Below, piece by piece: positions 35,227 to 43,606 of a stretch of DNA of 64,000 bases. Numbering within the stretch: the stretch's first letter is position 1; each line of letters begins with the position of its first letter. This DNA comes from Paracoccus sulfuroxidans. Lineage in GTDB: Bacteria > Pseudomonadota > Alphaproteobacteria > Rhodobacterales > Rhodobacteraceae. The translations under genes were made by a program, and so were the position numbers. Location: NCBI RefSeq assembly GCF_007830335.1, contig NZ_VLKU01000006.1, positions 129,001 through 193,000 of the forward strand. Reading direction: 5' to 3'. The notes beneath the pieces are model-generated. The model saw nothing but the letters and a program-made list of their open reading frames with translations. It was not told the origin of the DNA and made no database searches.

Positions 35227-35909
35227 CGCTGCTGCGGCTCATCATCCGGGCGGCTGTGTGCGGCGAGGCCCATGCCTCCGCCCATTCCCATGGCCATGCC
35301 CCCGCCACCTCCGCCGCCCGCGTTGCCGCCACGGCCACTGCCCGAACTGTCCCCCTTTCGCCCGCCAGAGCTGCCCGAGGAGGGGCGTGTCGGACCCTGA
35401 CGGGGGATCTGCAAGCTGGCCGGAATGGGGTCCAGATCCAGCGCCTTGCGGATGAAATCGCGTAGCGAGATGACCAGCTCGGCGGTCTCGACCGGGCGGC
35501 CCTCGACCAGTTCGCGGGCGGCGCGATCGGCCAGCCGGACCTGCTCTTCCGTGCCCAGCAGCAGGATGTCCGACAGCGCGCCCTCGACCGCGTCGCGGAT
35601 GCGCCGCGCCCGGTCAGAGCCTTCGGGGCCGGGGGTGTCCTCGCCCTCAAGCTGCATGCGTTCGCGCAGATCGCGCAGATGGGTGGGATCGACCGCAAGC
35701 TTGCCGGTGAAAGAGCCGCCGAGCGTCTTGTAGGCCGCGATCAGCACCTTCAGCCGCTCATTGATCTGCCGGTTCATCCGCTCGCGCCGCTGCTGGATGG
35801 TCATCATCAAGAGCATGCGGATGCCAATGCCGATCAGCGCGAAAAGCGCGATGCCGATCAGCGTCGACAGGATGCTTTGCCAGGAGCTGAGATCGAAATT
35901 GCGCATCAT
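35223..35909 (-). CDS. Single-span membrane protein with glycine-rich tail
   Basis: A 228-residue protein of unrecognised family. One membrane span lies near the N-terminus (ILSTLIGIALFALIGIGIRMLLM, residues about 12-34). A charged helical part follows (MNRQINERLKVLIAAYKTLGGSFTGK and repeated arginine/glutamate helices, about 45-160). The C-terminal tail from about 180 is low-complexity: Gly/Ser-rich with a Gly-Met repeat (GGGGGGGMAMGMGGG). The start at 35909 has AGGA eight bases before; upstream ATG codons would add a leader. Function cannot be assigned. Confidence 0.62.
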   Translation of the reverse strand: MMRNFDLSSWQSILSTLIGIALFALIGIGIRMLLMMTIQQRRERMNRQINERLKVLIAAYKTLGGSFTGKLAVDPTHLRDLRERMQLEGEDTPGPEGSDRARRIRDAVEGALSDILLLGTEEQVRLADRAARELVEGRPVETAELVISLRDFIRKALDLDPIPASLQIPRQGPTRPSSGSSGGRKGDSSGSGRGGNAGGGGGGGMAMGMGGGMGLAAHSRPDDEPQQR

Positions 35910-36042
35910 CGCCTGTTCCTGCCGCATGCCGATGGCTTGAACTATTGTCGCTTGCGCCCGGCGGCGCAAGGAACGAGGCCAAGGGGGCCAAAAATCTGCT
36001 TGTCAGAATGCGCGCCCGCAGCTACGACTTTGGTAGGAAAAC

Positions 36043-36207
36043 GGGAGACACTGGCGCAAGTCAGGGCCGAAGGAGCAACCGCCCCGGCAAACTCTCAGGC
36101 AAAAAGACCGTTTTTCGCATAAAACTCTGGAGAGAGGCGGAGAATCGGGCCGCCCACCGAAGGGATAATGATCTCAGGTGCCCGAATTGGGCGAGGACAG
36201 AGGGGGC
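36043..36207 (+). promoter_or_regulatory. Tandem glycine riboswitch upstream of gcvTHP
   Basis: Two consecutive glycine aptamers precede gcvT. The first (about 36043-36138) shows CCGAAGGAGCAACCGCC, then AAACTCTCAGGCAAAAAGACCG and CTCTGGAGAG. The second (about 36140-36207) has CACCGAAGGGATAATGATCTCAGG and GGACAGAGGGGGC. These are the conserved cores of the class. Glycine binding cooperatively turns on expression of the glycine cleavage system. The gcvT ribosome-binding site (GGGAGAG) follows about 27 bases after the second aptamer. Confidence 0.93.
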
Positions 36208-36247
36208 ATCTTAACGGCGGGAGCAGTCCGTCACCGGGAGAGATGCC

Positions 36248-37354
36248 ATGGCCGAACTTCGGCGCACACCACTATACGATTTGCACCTGGCCCAGGGGGC
36301 CAAGATGGTGCCCTATGCCGGATGGGAAATGCCGGTTCAATACCCGTTGGGGGTCATGGCCGAGCATCTGCACACCCGCGCGCATGCGGGGCTGTTCGAT
36401 GTCAGCCATATGGGCCAGATCATCCTGCGCGGTGCCGATGCGGCGGCTGTGCTTGAGACGCTGGTGCCCGCCGATATTCAGGGCCTTGCCCCCGGACGGC
36501 AGCGCTATGGCCTGTTCACCGGCCCGGAAGGCGGCATCCTTGACGATCTGATGATTGCCAACAAGGGCGACCATCTGCTGCTGGTGGTGAACGCCTCGCG
36601 CGCCGAGCATGATCTGGCGCATCTGCAGGGCCTTCAGGGCGTCACCATCGAGCCGGTGACCGACCGCGCGCTGCTGGCCCTTCAGGGGCCCGAGGCCGCC
36701 GAGGTTCTGGCGCGGCTGGTGCCTGAGGCGGCCAGGATGACCTTCATGGACGCGCGCGATGCCGATTGGCAGGGTGTGACGCTGTGGCTGACACGCTCGG
36801 GCTACACCGGCGAGGATGGCTACGAGATTTCGGTGCCTGCGAAAGACGCCGTCCGGCTGGCCGAGGCGCTGCTGGCCTTCCCCGAGGTCGCGATGATCGG
36901 CCTTGGCGCGCGGGACAGCCTGCGGCTGGAGGCGGGTCTGCCGCTGTATGGCAATGACATGGACGATGCGACCTCGCCCGCGCGGGCGGGTCTGGGCTGG
37001 TCCATCCCGAAGCTGCGCCGTCCCGGCGGCGCGCGTGCGGGCGGATACCCCGGAGCCGAGGCCATCGGTGCCGAACTGGCCGAGGGTGCCCGCGTGCTGC
37101 GCACCGGCCTGCGCCCGCAGGGCCGCGCCCCGATCCGCGAGGGGGTCGAGCTTTTCGCGGGCGACGAGGGTGGTGAGGCGATTGGCAAGGTCCGCTCGGG
37201 CGGGTTCGGGCCCAGCGTCGGCGGCCCCATCGCCATGGCCGAACTGCCCCGGGGCCTTGCCCCCGGCGACGTGATCTGGGCCGAGCTGCGCGGCAAGCGC
37301 CTGCCGGTCGAGGTCGTCGCCCTTCCTTTTTTCAAGCCGAACTACAAGCGCTAA
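36248..37354 (+). CDS. gcvT: Glycine cleavage system T protein (aminomethyltransferase)
   Basis: A 368-residue tetrahydrofolate-dependent aminomethyltransferase. It takes the aminomethyl group from the lipoyl arm of GcvH and gives 5,10-methylene-THF and ammonia. Conserved segments include the N-terminal RRTPLYDLHLAQGAKMVPYAGWEMPVQY, DVSHMGQI, the folate-binding GYTGEDGYEI near residue 189, and the closing barrel with DVIWAELRGKRLPVEVV. First gene of gcvTHP, directly behind a tandem glycine riboswitch, and nine bases before gcvH. Confidence 0.95.
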   Translation: MAELRRTPLYDLHLAQGAKMVPYAGWEMPVQYPLGVMAEHLHTRAHAGLFDVSHMGQIILRGADAAAVLETLVPADIQGLAPGRQRYGLFTGPEGGILDDLMIANKGDHLLLVVNASRAEHDLAHLQGLQGVTIEPVTDRALLALQGPEAAEVLARLVPEAARMTFMDARDADWQGVTLWLTRSGYTGEDGYEISVPAKDAVRLAEALLAFPEVAMIGLGARDSLRLEAGLPLYGNDMDDATSPARAGLGWSIPKLRRPGGARAGGYPGAEAIGAELAEGARVLRTGLRPQGRAPIREGVELFAGDEGGEAIGKVRSGGFGPSVGGPIAMAELPRGLAPGDVIWAELRGKRLPVEVVALPFFKPNYKR

Positions 37355-37363
37355 GAGGCAAAC

Positions 37364-37723
37364 ATGCTGAAATACACCGAAGACCACGAATGGCTGAAGC
37401 AGGATGGCGAGGAGATCGTCGTGGGCATCACTGCACATGCGAGTGAGCAGCTGGGCGATGTCGTATTCATCGACCTGCCCGAGGTGGGCCGCGAGGTCGA
37501 GGCGGGCGAGGAGATCGTGGTGATCGAGTCGGTGAAGGCGGCCTCGGACATCTCGGCCCCCATCGCAGGCGTGATCACGGCGGTGAACGAGGCGCTGTCC
37601 GACACGCCCGGTCAGGTCAATGATGACGCGATGGCTGCCTGGTTCTTCCGCATCAAACCGGCGGCGGGCACGGATCTGTCGGGTTTTCTGGATGATGCGG
37701 GCTATCAGGCCTTGATCGGCTGA
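37364..37723 (+). CDS. gcvH: Glycine cleavage system H protein (lipoyl carrier)
   Basis: A 119-residue carrier that shuttles the aminomethyl intermediate between the P, T and L proteins on a lipoyl-lysine. The lipoylated residue is Lys58 in ESVKAASDISAP. The beginning (LKYTEDHEWLKQDGEEIVVGIT) and length match the family. It follows gcvT closely; a 181-base gap containing a hairpin and interspersed repeat separates it from gcvP. Confidence 0.95.
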   Translation: MLKYTEDHEWLKQDGEEIVVGITAHASEQLGDVVFIDLPEVGREVEAGEEIVVIESVKAASDISAPIAGVITAVNEALSDTPGQVNDDAMAAWFFRIKPAAGTDLSGFLDDAGYQALIG

Positions 37724-37749
37724 GCTTGGTTCCGGCTTCGCGGGGCCAT

Positions 37750-37771
37750 GGGTATTTGGGCAACGAAGAAG
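37750..37771. repeat. Interspersed Rhodobacteraceae-type element in the gcvH-gcvP gap
   Basis: GGGTATTTGGGCAACGAAGAAG closely matches, in reverse complement, the block at 8688-8710. GC-rich flanks with stem potential surround it. It may act as a transcript processing or termination site between gcvH and gcvP. Confidence 0.45.
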
Positions 37772-37904
37772 CCGGGTGTTTTCGACGGGGAAGGGTGGGT
37801 CGTTTGGCGATCCCTGTCCCCAAGGCTTTTGGTCCGCGCCGGGTTTTCTGGCGCGGGTCTGACGGCAATCTTGTCAATATTCTGATGCATCAAGGCGCTT
37901 GATC

Positions 37905-40742
37905 ATGACCAAATGGAACCTGACCGACTATAACCCCGATGATTTTGCGAACCGCCGTCACATCGGCCCGTCGGTCACCGAGATGGCCGAGATGCTGAAG
38001 GCGGTGGGCGTCGACGCGCTGGAGACGCTGATCGAGCAGACCGTGCCTCAGGCCATCCGGCAGGCCGAGGCGCTGGACTGGCCCGCGCTGTCGGAGGCCG
38101 AGCTTTTGCAGCGCATGCGCGAGGTGGCCGAGAAGAACCGCGTCATGACCTCGCTGATCGGGCAGGGGTATTTCGGCACGGTGACGCCGCCCGCGATCCA
38201 GCGCAACATTCTGGAAAACCCCGCCTGGTATACCGCCTATACTCCCTATCAGCCCGAGATCGCCCAGGGGCGGCTTGAGGCGCTGCTGAACTTCCAGACC
38301 ATGGTGGCCGATCTGACCGGGCTGCCGGTGGCCAATGCCTCGTTGCTGGATGAGGCGACGGCCGCGGCCGAGGCGATGGCCATGGCGCAGCGCGTCGCCA
38401 AGTCGAAGGCCAAGGGCTTTTTCGTCAGCGAGAACCTGCATCCGCAGACCGTCTCGGTCATCGAGACGCGGGCGGCGCCCCTGGGGATCGAGATCATTCG
38501 CGGTCTGCCCGAGGAATGCGACCCCGCGCAGGTGTTCGGCGCGATCTTCCAATATCCCGGCACCTTCGGCCATGTCCGCGATCTGAGCCCCGAAGTGGCC
38601 GCCCTGCATGCCGCTGGGGCCGTGGCGATCTTTGCCACCGATCTGCTGGCGCTTTGCGTGCTGAAAGAGCCTGCGGCGATGGGGGCGGATATCGCCATCG
38701 GCTCGGCTCAGCGATTCGGCGTGCCGATGGGCTATGGGGGCCCGCATGCGGGTTTCATGGCCTGCAAGGATGAGATGAAGCGCGCCATGCCGGGGCGGAT
38801 CGTCGGCGTCTCGATCGACGCGAAGGGCAATCAGGCCTATCGCCTGTCGCTGCAGACGCGCGAGCAGCATATCCGGCGCGAGAAGGCGACCTCGAACGTG
38901 TGCACGGCGCAGGCGCTGCTGGCGGTCATGGCGTCGTTTTATGCGGTGTTCCATGGGCCGGAAGGCTTGCGGGCGATTGCCCAGCGGGTGCATCTGCATG
39001 CGGTGACGCTGGCCAATGCGCTGCGCGAGGCCGGTGCGATTGTCGAGCCCGAGCATTTCTTCGACACGATCACCGTCCGCGTGGGCGTGGGCCAGCAGGG
39101 GATCCTCGCGGCTGCGCGTCATCGCGGCATCAACCTGCGCAAGGTGGGGCGTGACCGCGTGGGGATCTCGGTCGATGAGACGACGGATGCAGGCGTGATC
39201 GCCCGGGTACTGGATGCTTTCGGGATCACCGATCCGGCGGTTTCGGCCACGGTCCCGGCGATCCCTGAGAACCTGCTGCGCGAGACGGACTATCTGACCC
39301 ATCCGATCTTCCACATGAACCGTGCGGAATCCGAGATGATGCGCTATATGCGCCGCCTCTCGGACCGTGATCTGGCGCTGGACCGGGCGATGATTCCGCT
39401 GGGCTCGTGCACGATGAAGCTGAACGCAGCAGCCGAAATGATGCCGATCACCTGGCCCGAGTTCGGCGCGCTGCACCCCTTCGCACCCGAGGATCAAGCC
39501 GCCGGCTATCACGAGGTCTTTGCCGACCTGACCGAGAAGCTGTGCGAGATCACCGGCTATGACGCCTTCTCGCTGCAGCCGAACAGCGGCGCGCAGGGCG
39601 AATATGCGGGGCTGCTGACCATTGCCGATTACCACAAATCGCGCGGGGAAGAGCGGGACATCTGCCTGATTCCGGTGTCGGCGCATGGGACCAACCCGGC
39701 CTCGGCGCAGATGGCGGGGATGCAGGTGGTCGTGGTGAAATCCGCGCCCAACGGCGACATCGACCTCGAGGATTTCGCCGAGAAGGCCGCCAAGGCAGGC
39801 GACCGGCTGGCGGCGGTGATGATCACCTATCCCAGCACGCATGGCGTCTTCGAGGATACCGTGCGCGAGGTCTGTGACATCACGCATCGTCACGGCGGTC
39901 AGGTCTATATCGACGGCGCGAACATGAACGCGCTGGTCGGACTGGTGAAGCCGGGCGAGATTGGCGGCGACGTCAGCCACCTGAACCTGCACAAGACCTT
40001 TGCCATTCCGCATGGCGGCGGCGGTCCGGGCATGGGGCCGATCGGCGTCAAGGCGCATCTGGCGCCTTTCCTACCCGCCGATCCGCGCAGCGGCGATGCG
40101 GGTGCGGTGGCGGCGGCACCCTGGGGGTCGGCCTCGATCCTGCTGATTTCCTGGGCCTATATCCTGATGATGGGCGGGCAGGGGCTGACGCAGGCGACGC
40201 GGGTGGCGATCCTGAATGCGAACTATATCGCAAGCCGTCTGGCCGGGGCCTATCCGATCCTGTTCATGGGCAACCGTGGCCGCGTGGCGCATGAATGCAT
40301 CATCGACACGCGCCCCTTTGCCGCCCATGGCGTGACCGTGGACGACATCGCCAAGCGGTTGATCGACAATGGTTTCCACGCACCGACCATGAGCTGGCCG
40401 GTGGCCGGAACCCTGATGGTCGAGCCCACGGAATCCGAGACCAAGGCCGAGATCGACCGCCTGATCACCGCCTTCATGGCGATCCGGGATGAGATCACGG
40501 ATGTGGCCGATGGCCGGATCAGCGCCGAGGCCTCGCCGCTTCGGCACGCGCCGCATACGGTCGAGGATCTGGTGGCCGAATGGGACCGCCCCTATTCGCG
40601 CGAACAGGGCTGCTTCCCGGCCGGAGCGTTCCGCATCGACAAATACTGGCCGCCCGTTGGCCGCGTCGACAACGCCTATGGCGACCGGAACCTGATCTGT
40701 ACCTGCCCGCCCTTGGAGGCCTATGCCGAGGCGGCCGAGTAG
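37905..40742 (+). CDS. gcvP: Glycine dehydrogenase (decarboxylating), P protein
   Basis: A 945-residue PLP enzyme that decarboxylates glycine and loads the aminomethyl group onto GcvH. It is the full-length fused form rather than the split GcvPA/GcvPB type. The PLP lysine is near residue 695 in [24 protein letters not shown], and the glycine-rich stretch after it is complete. The N-terminal RRHIGPS motif is also standard. I start at the ATG at 37905 rather than the TTG two codons earlier. Regulated together with gcvTH by the glycine riboswitch, although the long gap may lower its share. Confidence 0.95.
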   Translation: MTKWNLTDYNPDDFANRRHIGPSVTEMAEMLKAVGVDALETLIEQTVPQAIRQAEALDWPALSEAELLQRMREVAEKNRVMTSLIGQGYFGTVTPPAIQRNILENPAWYTAYTPYQPEIAQGRLEALLNFQTMVADLTGLPVANASLLDEATAAAEAMAMAQRVAKSKAKGFFVSENLHPQTVSVIETRAAPLGIEIIRGLPEECDPAQVFGAIFQYPGTFGHVRDLSPEVAALHAAGAVAIFATDLLALCVLKEPAAMGADIAIGSAQRFGVPMGYGGPHAGFMACKDEMKRAMPGRIVGVSIDAKGNQAYRLSLQTREQHIRREKATSNVCTAQALLAVMASFYAVFHGPEGLRAIAQRVHLHAVTLANALREAGAIVEPEHFFDTITVRVGVGQQGILAAARHRGINLRKVGRDRVGISVDETTDAGVIARVLDAFGITDPAVSATVPAIPENLLRETDYLTHPIFHMNRAESEMMRYMRRLSDRDLALDRAMIPLGSCTMKLNAAAEMMPITWPEFGALHPFAPEDQAAGYHEVFADLTEKLCEITGYDAFSLQPNSGAQGEYAGLLTIADYHKSRGEERDICLIPVSAHGTNPASAQMAGMQVVVVKSAPNGDIDLEDFAEKAAKAGDRLAAVMITYPSTHGVFEDTVREVCDITHRHGGQVYIDGANMNALVGLVKPGEIGGDVSHLNLHKTFAIPHGGGGPGMGPIGVKAHLAPFLPADPRSGDAGAVAAAPWGSASILLISWAYILMMGGQGLTQATRVAILNANYIASRLAGAYPILFMGNRGRVAHECIIDTRPFAAHGVTVDDIAKRLIDNGFHAPTMSWPVAGTLMVEPTESETKAEIDRLITAFMAIRDEITDVADGRISAEASPLRHAPHTVEDLVAEWDRPYSREQGCFPAGAFRIDKYWPPVGRVDNAYGDRNLICTCPPLEAYAEAAE

Positions 40743-40798
40743 CCAGCCCTTGCCAGTGCCCGGCATGCACCCCAGATGTCGGGCACAGGAGGTGTCGA

Positions 40799-41233
40799 AT
40801 GACGGCCAGAAAACTCAGCTGCCTTGAATGCGGGCAGGTCAATCGCGTCCCGTCCGAGCGGTTCGCAGAGAACCCCAAATGCGGCACCTGCGGCGCGGCC
40901 CTGTTCGCGCCGAAGCCCAGGGCCATTGACGGTCAGATCCTGGCGAAGGCGGCACGCGTTGATGAGGTGCCTCTGATCGTCGATTTCTGGGCGCCCTGGT
41001 GCGGCCCCTGCCGTCAGATGGCGCCCGAGTTCGAGAAGGCCGCGCGGCTTCTTGGCACCGAGGCGCGGCTGGTCAAGCTGAACACCGAGGCCGATCAGGC
41101 CGCAGGCGCCAAATGGCAGATCCGCAGCATCCCGACGCTGATCGCCTTTCGCGCAGGACGCGAGGTGTCGCGCCAATCCGGCGCCCGCGCTGCGGCCGAT
41201 ATCGTGCGATTTGCGCAAGGAGTGAAGGGATGA
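40799..41233 (+). CDS. trxC: Thioredoxin 2
   Basis: A 144-residue thioredoxin with an N-terminal zinc ribbon. The ribbon uses two CxxC pairs, SCLECGQ and KCGTCGA (residues about 8-32), a mark of TrxC. The thioredoxin fold follows with FWAPWCGPCRQMAP and the cis-proline in SIPTLIAF. It reduces protein disulfides and is usually induced by oxidative stress; the zinc domain tunes its redox response. The start at 40799 has AGGAGG upstream. It is 56 bases after gcvP and precedes a tRNA gene. Confidence 0.92.
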   Translation: MTARKLSCLECGQVNRVPSERFAENPKCGTCGAALFAPKPRAIDGQILAKAARVDEVPLIVDFWAPWCGPCRQMAPEFEKAARLLGTEARLVKLNTEADQAAGAKWQIRSIPTLIAFRAGREVSRQSGARAAADIVRFAQGVKG

Positions 41234-41393
41234 GCAGCGGGTTGGTGCAGAGGTGGCTGAGTGATTACGTGACGAGCTAGGGGCGCACGCGTGTATGCTC
41301 CAGCGCAGAGACTGTTGCCTTCAATCCTGTAAAATCCTGATCCAGTTTCCGGCTTGACATCAGTTTTCGGCGGGTCCATTTCTCATCGCCGAT

Positions 41394-41469
41394 GGGGCCG
41401 TAGCTCAGTTGGTAGAGCGCGTCGTTCGCAATGACGAGGCCAGGGGTTCGATTCCCCTCGGCTCCACCA
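41394..41469 (+). tRNA. tRNA-Ala (anticodon CGC)
   Basis: A complete cloverleaf: acceptor GGGGCCG with CGGCTCC, containing the G3-U70 pair that identifies alanine tRNA; D-loop AGCTCAGTTGGTAGAGC; anticodon loop TTCGCAA giving CGC; T-arm with GGTTCGATTCC; encoded CCA at 41467-41469. A TTGACA box at 41354-41359 lies 34 bases upstream. This tRNA marks the change from core genes to the accessory region and could be an integration site. Confidence 0.95.
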
Positions 41470-41820
41470 GACAATCATGTCATTGGAACATAAGAGTGCC
41501 GATTTTGAGCATAAGCTTGCAGATCGCGTGTCAATATGGCCAATGCGGCACAGTTGCGTGTTGCTAACGACACGGATTTTGACGGCTTATTGCTGCGACG
41601 CATCTAAAGCGACAGGTTTCCGGAGGTTGCGGCCTAAGCGTGTGTAGCTCTGTAATTAGCAAGGCTGGGTCGCCCGTTAGTGGGGCAGCATCGCCCTGAA
41701 CGGCCCTTTGCTGCCGGTGGAGGCGGTTTGATGCTGCGCTGCGGCTTTCCCAAAAGCCTCCCGTCCAGGGCCTCCGTAGCAAAGCTCGTGCTGGTCTGAT
41801 CACTCTGCGGGATAAAACCC
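41470..41820. other. Gene-free stretch after tRNA-Ala
   Basis: A 351-base stretch between the tRNA and the ABC-F stop. The open frames here are short, without ribosome-binding sites or recognisable protein patterns. Base use is more AT-rich at the start than in the core genes. I see no complete integrase, attachment repeat or RNA gene. Confidence 0.5.
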
Positions 41821-43404
41821 TCACTCCCCCAGATGAACAGTTCTATCTGGCGCGAGCGATCTGAGGAATGCGCTATCGTGGCTGATCACCAGAACGGCAC
41901 CATCATAAGCAGCCAGTGCAGTCTCCAGTGCGTTCATCCCATCAAGGTCGAGGTGATTGGTCGGTTCGTCAAGGATCAGCAACATTGGCGGCGGCATGGC
42001 CCCAAGGGCGCAAGCCAGACCGGCACGGAGACGCTCTCCTCCGCTCAATTCGCTTGGGTGGCGCAAGGCATCCGCCGCACGGAACCTGAACCGGGCCAGA
42101 GCGGCATGGGCCATATGGCGATCAGCCGTCGGGTTCAAGTGCAGGAAGTTATTGCGAAGCGTGCTGGAAGGGTCGAGCAATCCAGCATGTTGATCCAGCA
42201 GCGCGAACGGCACGGTCAGCTCCACCCGCCCATATTGCGGCATGATCTGCCCGGTGATGATCTTCAAAAGTGTCGTCTTGCCGCTGCCGTTTGGCCCGGA
42301 AATGGCGATACGTTCGGGTCCGGTGACCGTGAGCGACAGGTCTTTGATGATGGGGCGAGCGGGATCATATCCGCCGGTCACGCCATCCAGACGCAGCACA
42401 GTCCTGCCGGGGGCAAGATCGGTCGGGGGAATATCCATGCTCAGCGGCTGCAGGATTTCAATCTTCTTGCGCGCGGTGGATACCGCCTCGCCCGCTGCCT
42501 CGCGCCGGGCATCACGCAAGCGCGCACCCGCACCGCCAGAGGCTTCCGCCCGGCCCTTGGCGGCGTCCATCAGGATTTTGGGCTGATCGCCTTTGGCCCG
42601 CGCCCGGTGTCCGGCACTGTCTTTGCGTGCCTTGCGCTCGCGCGCTTGCTGTGCGCGACGCGCAACATCCGAAAGGGCTTTTTCTGCATGGGCAAGATCG
42701 CGGGCGGCGGCCTCCAGTTCACTGTCTTTGCACTGCCGGAAGGCGCTGTAGTTCCCCCCATATCGGGTCGCCCCAAGCGAGGTCAGCTCAATGATGGCAT
42801 CCATTTCTTCCAGAAGTTCACGATCATGGCTGACGACGATTGCGCCGCCTGACCAACCCCGAAGGAGGTCGATCACCGCCCTGCGTCCCTCGCGGTCGAG
42901 ATTGTTGGTCGGTTCGTCCAAAAGCAGGAAATCTGGCTCCGCAAGGATCAGGGCGGCAAGGGCGGCACGACTGCGCTGTCCGCCAGAGAGTGTTGCCAGC
43001 GGCGTCTGCGGATCAGTAGACAGGCCGCAGCGCATAAGGGCGGCCTCGAGCCTTGAGGGCAAGGTCCAGTCGGCATCGGCCAGTTCGTCGGCATCCGCAA
43101 GCCCCACCTCGGCTCGGTCGATCACCGCCAGCGCGGTCCGGACACCAAGCAGGTCGGCGATGGTATCGTCAGGGCGGATCATCGCCTCCTGACGCATCAT
43201 TGCGACGGTGCCTGAAATCTGCACCTGGCCCGAACCAGGACGAAGATCGCCAGAGATGAGCCGTAGCAGGGTGCTTTTGCCTGTGCCATTGCGCCCGACA
43301 ACGCCGGTGCGTTCGGGACCGAAGGACAGATTCAGGTCGGTGAAAAGCGGTGTGCCGTCAGGCGTGAGACAAGACAGGCCGGACAGCGAAATAGATGCAA
43401 ACAT
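41821..43404 (-). CDS. ABC-F family ATPase (ribosome-associated)
   Basis: A 527-residue ABC-F protein with two nucleotide-binding domains and no membrane spans. Domain one: Walker A GRNGTGKST, signature LSGGQRSRAALAAL, Walker B FLLLDEPTNNLD. Domain two: GPNGSGKTT, LSGGERLRAGLACA, LILDEPTNHLD. The linker between them is rich in charged and alanine residues (KDSELEAAARDLAHAEKAL), as in Uup/YheS-like and antibiotic-resistance types. ABC-F proteins act on ribosomes, and some confer drug resistance. A possible short upstream open frame overlaps the start (43462 to 43358). The group cannot be fixed by eye. Confidence 0.88.
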   Translation of the reverse strand: MFASISLSGLSCLTPDGTPLFTDLNLSFGPERTGVVGRNGTGKSTLLRLISGDLRPGSGQVQISGTVAMMRQEAMIRPDDTIADLLGVRTALAVIDRAEVGLADADELADADWTLPSRLEAALMRCGLSTDPQTPLATLSGGQRSRAALAALILAEPDFLLLDEPTNNLDREGRRAVIDLLRGWSGGAIVVSHDRELLEEMDAIIELTSLGATRYGGNYSAFRQCKDSELEAAARDLAHAEKALSDVARRAQQARERKARKDSAGHRARAKGDQPKILMDAAKGRAEASGGAGARLRDARREAAGEAVSTARKKIEILQPLSMDIPPTDLAPGRTVLRLDGVTGGYDPARPIIKDLSLTVTGPERIAISGPNGSGKTTLLKIITGQIMPQYGRVELTVPFALLDQHAGLLDPSSTLRNNFLHLNPTADRHMAHAALARFRFRAADALRHPSELSGGERLRAGLACALGAMPPPMLLILDEPTNHLDLDGMNALETALAAYDGAVLVISHDSAFLRSLAPDRTVHLGE

Positions 43405-43462
43405 ATGGCAGAACTTCTCGCAGCGAAACCGAAGGGGTGAAGGCGGCGAGGTTCAGGTCCAT
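43358..43462 (-). promoter_or_regulatory. Possible leader open frame overlapping the ABC-F start
   Basis: A 34-codon frame begins at ATG (43462), with GGAG about ten bases upstream, and overlaps the first 47 bases of the ABC-F gene in another frame. Leader peptides control some resistance ABC-F genes by attenuation. This could be chance. Confidence 0.3.
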
Positions 43463-43606
43463 GTTTATGGCATCTCCGGTGGAAAAACTAACTTAAGGGT
43501 AGTGATCACTCGGCAGTTTTGCAAGCCGTGGTCAATGGGAGCTCAGGGAGCGTCGAGTTTGTGCAAGCGCGGATTGAGGGTGCCGTCCATCATGAGTCTC
43601 ACCCAA

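Noticed and set aside
37890..40058. Long minus-strand open frame opposite gcvP
   Set aside because: Arg/His/Gln-rich antisense frame; gcvP on the plus strand is complete.
41230..41280. 16-codon open frame overlapping the trxC stop codon
   Set aside because: Too short, no similarity, and not supported by a separate ribosome-binding site; it may be chance.
41277..41474. Minus-strand frame across the tRNA-Ala gene
   Set aside because: It is the translated reverse complement of the tRNA, a common false gene call.
41564..41824. 86-codon minus-strand frame between the tRNA and ABC-F gene
   Set aside because: No ribosome-binding site or family pattern; Arg-rich composition, although its AT-richer end could be from mobile DNA.
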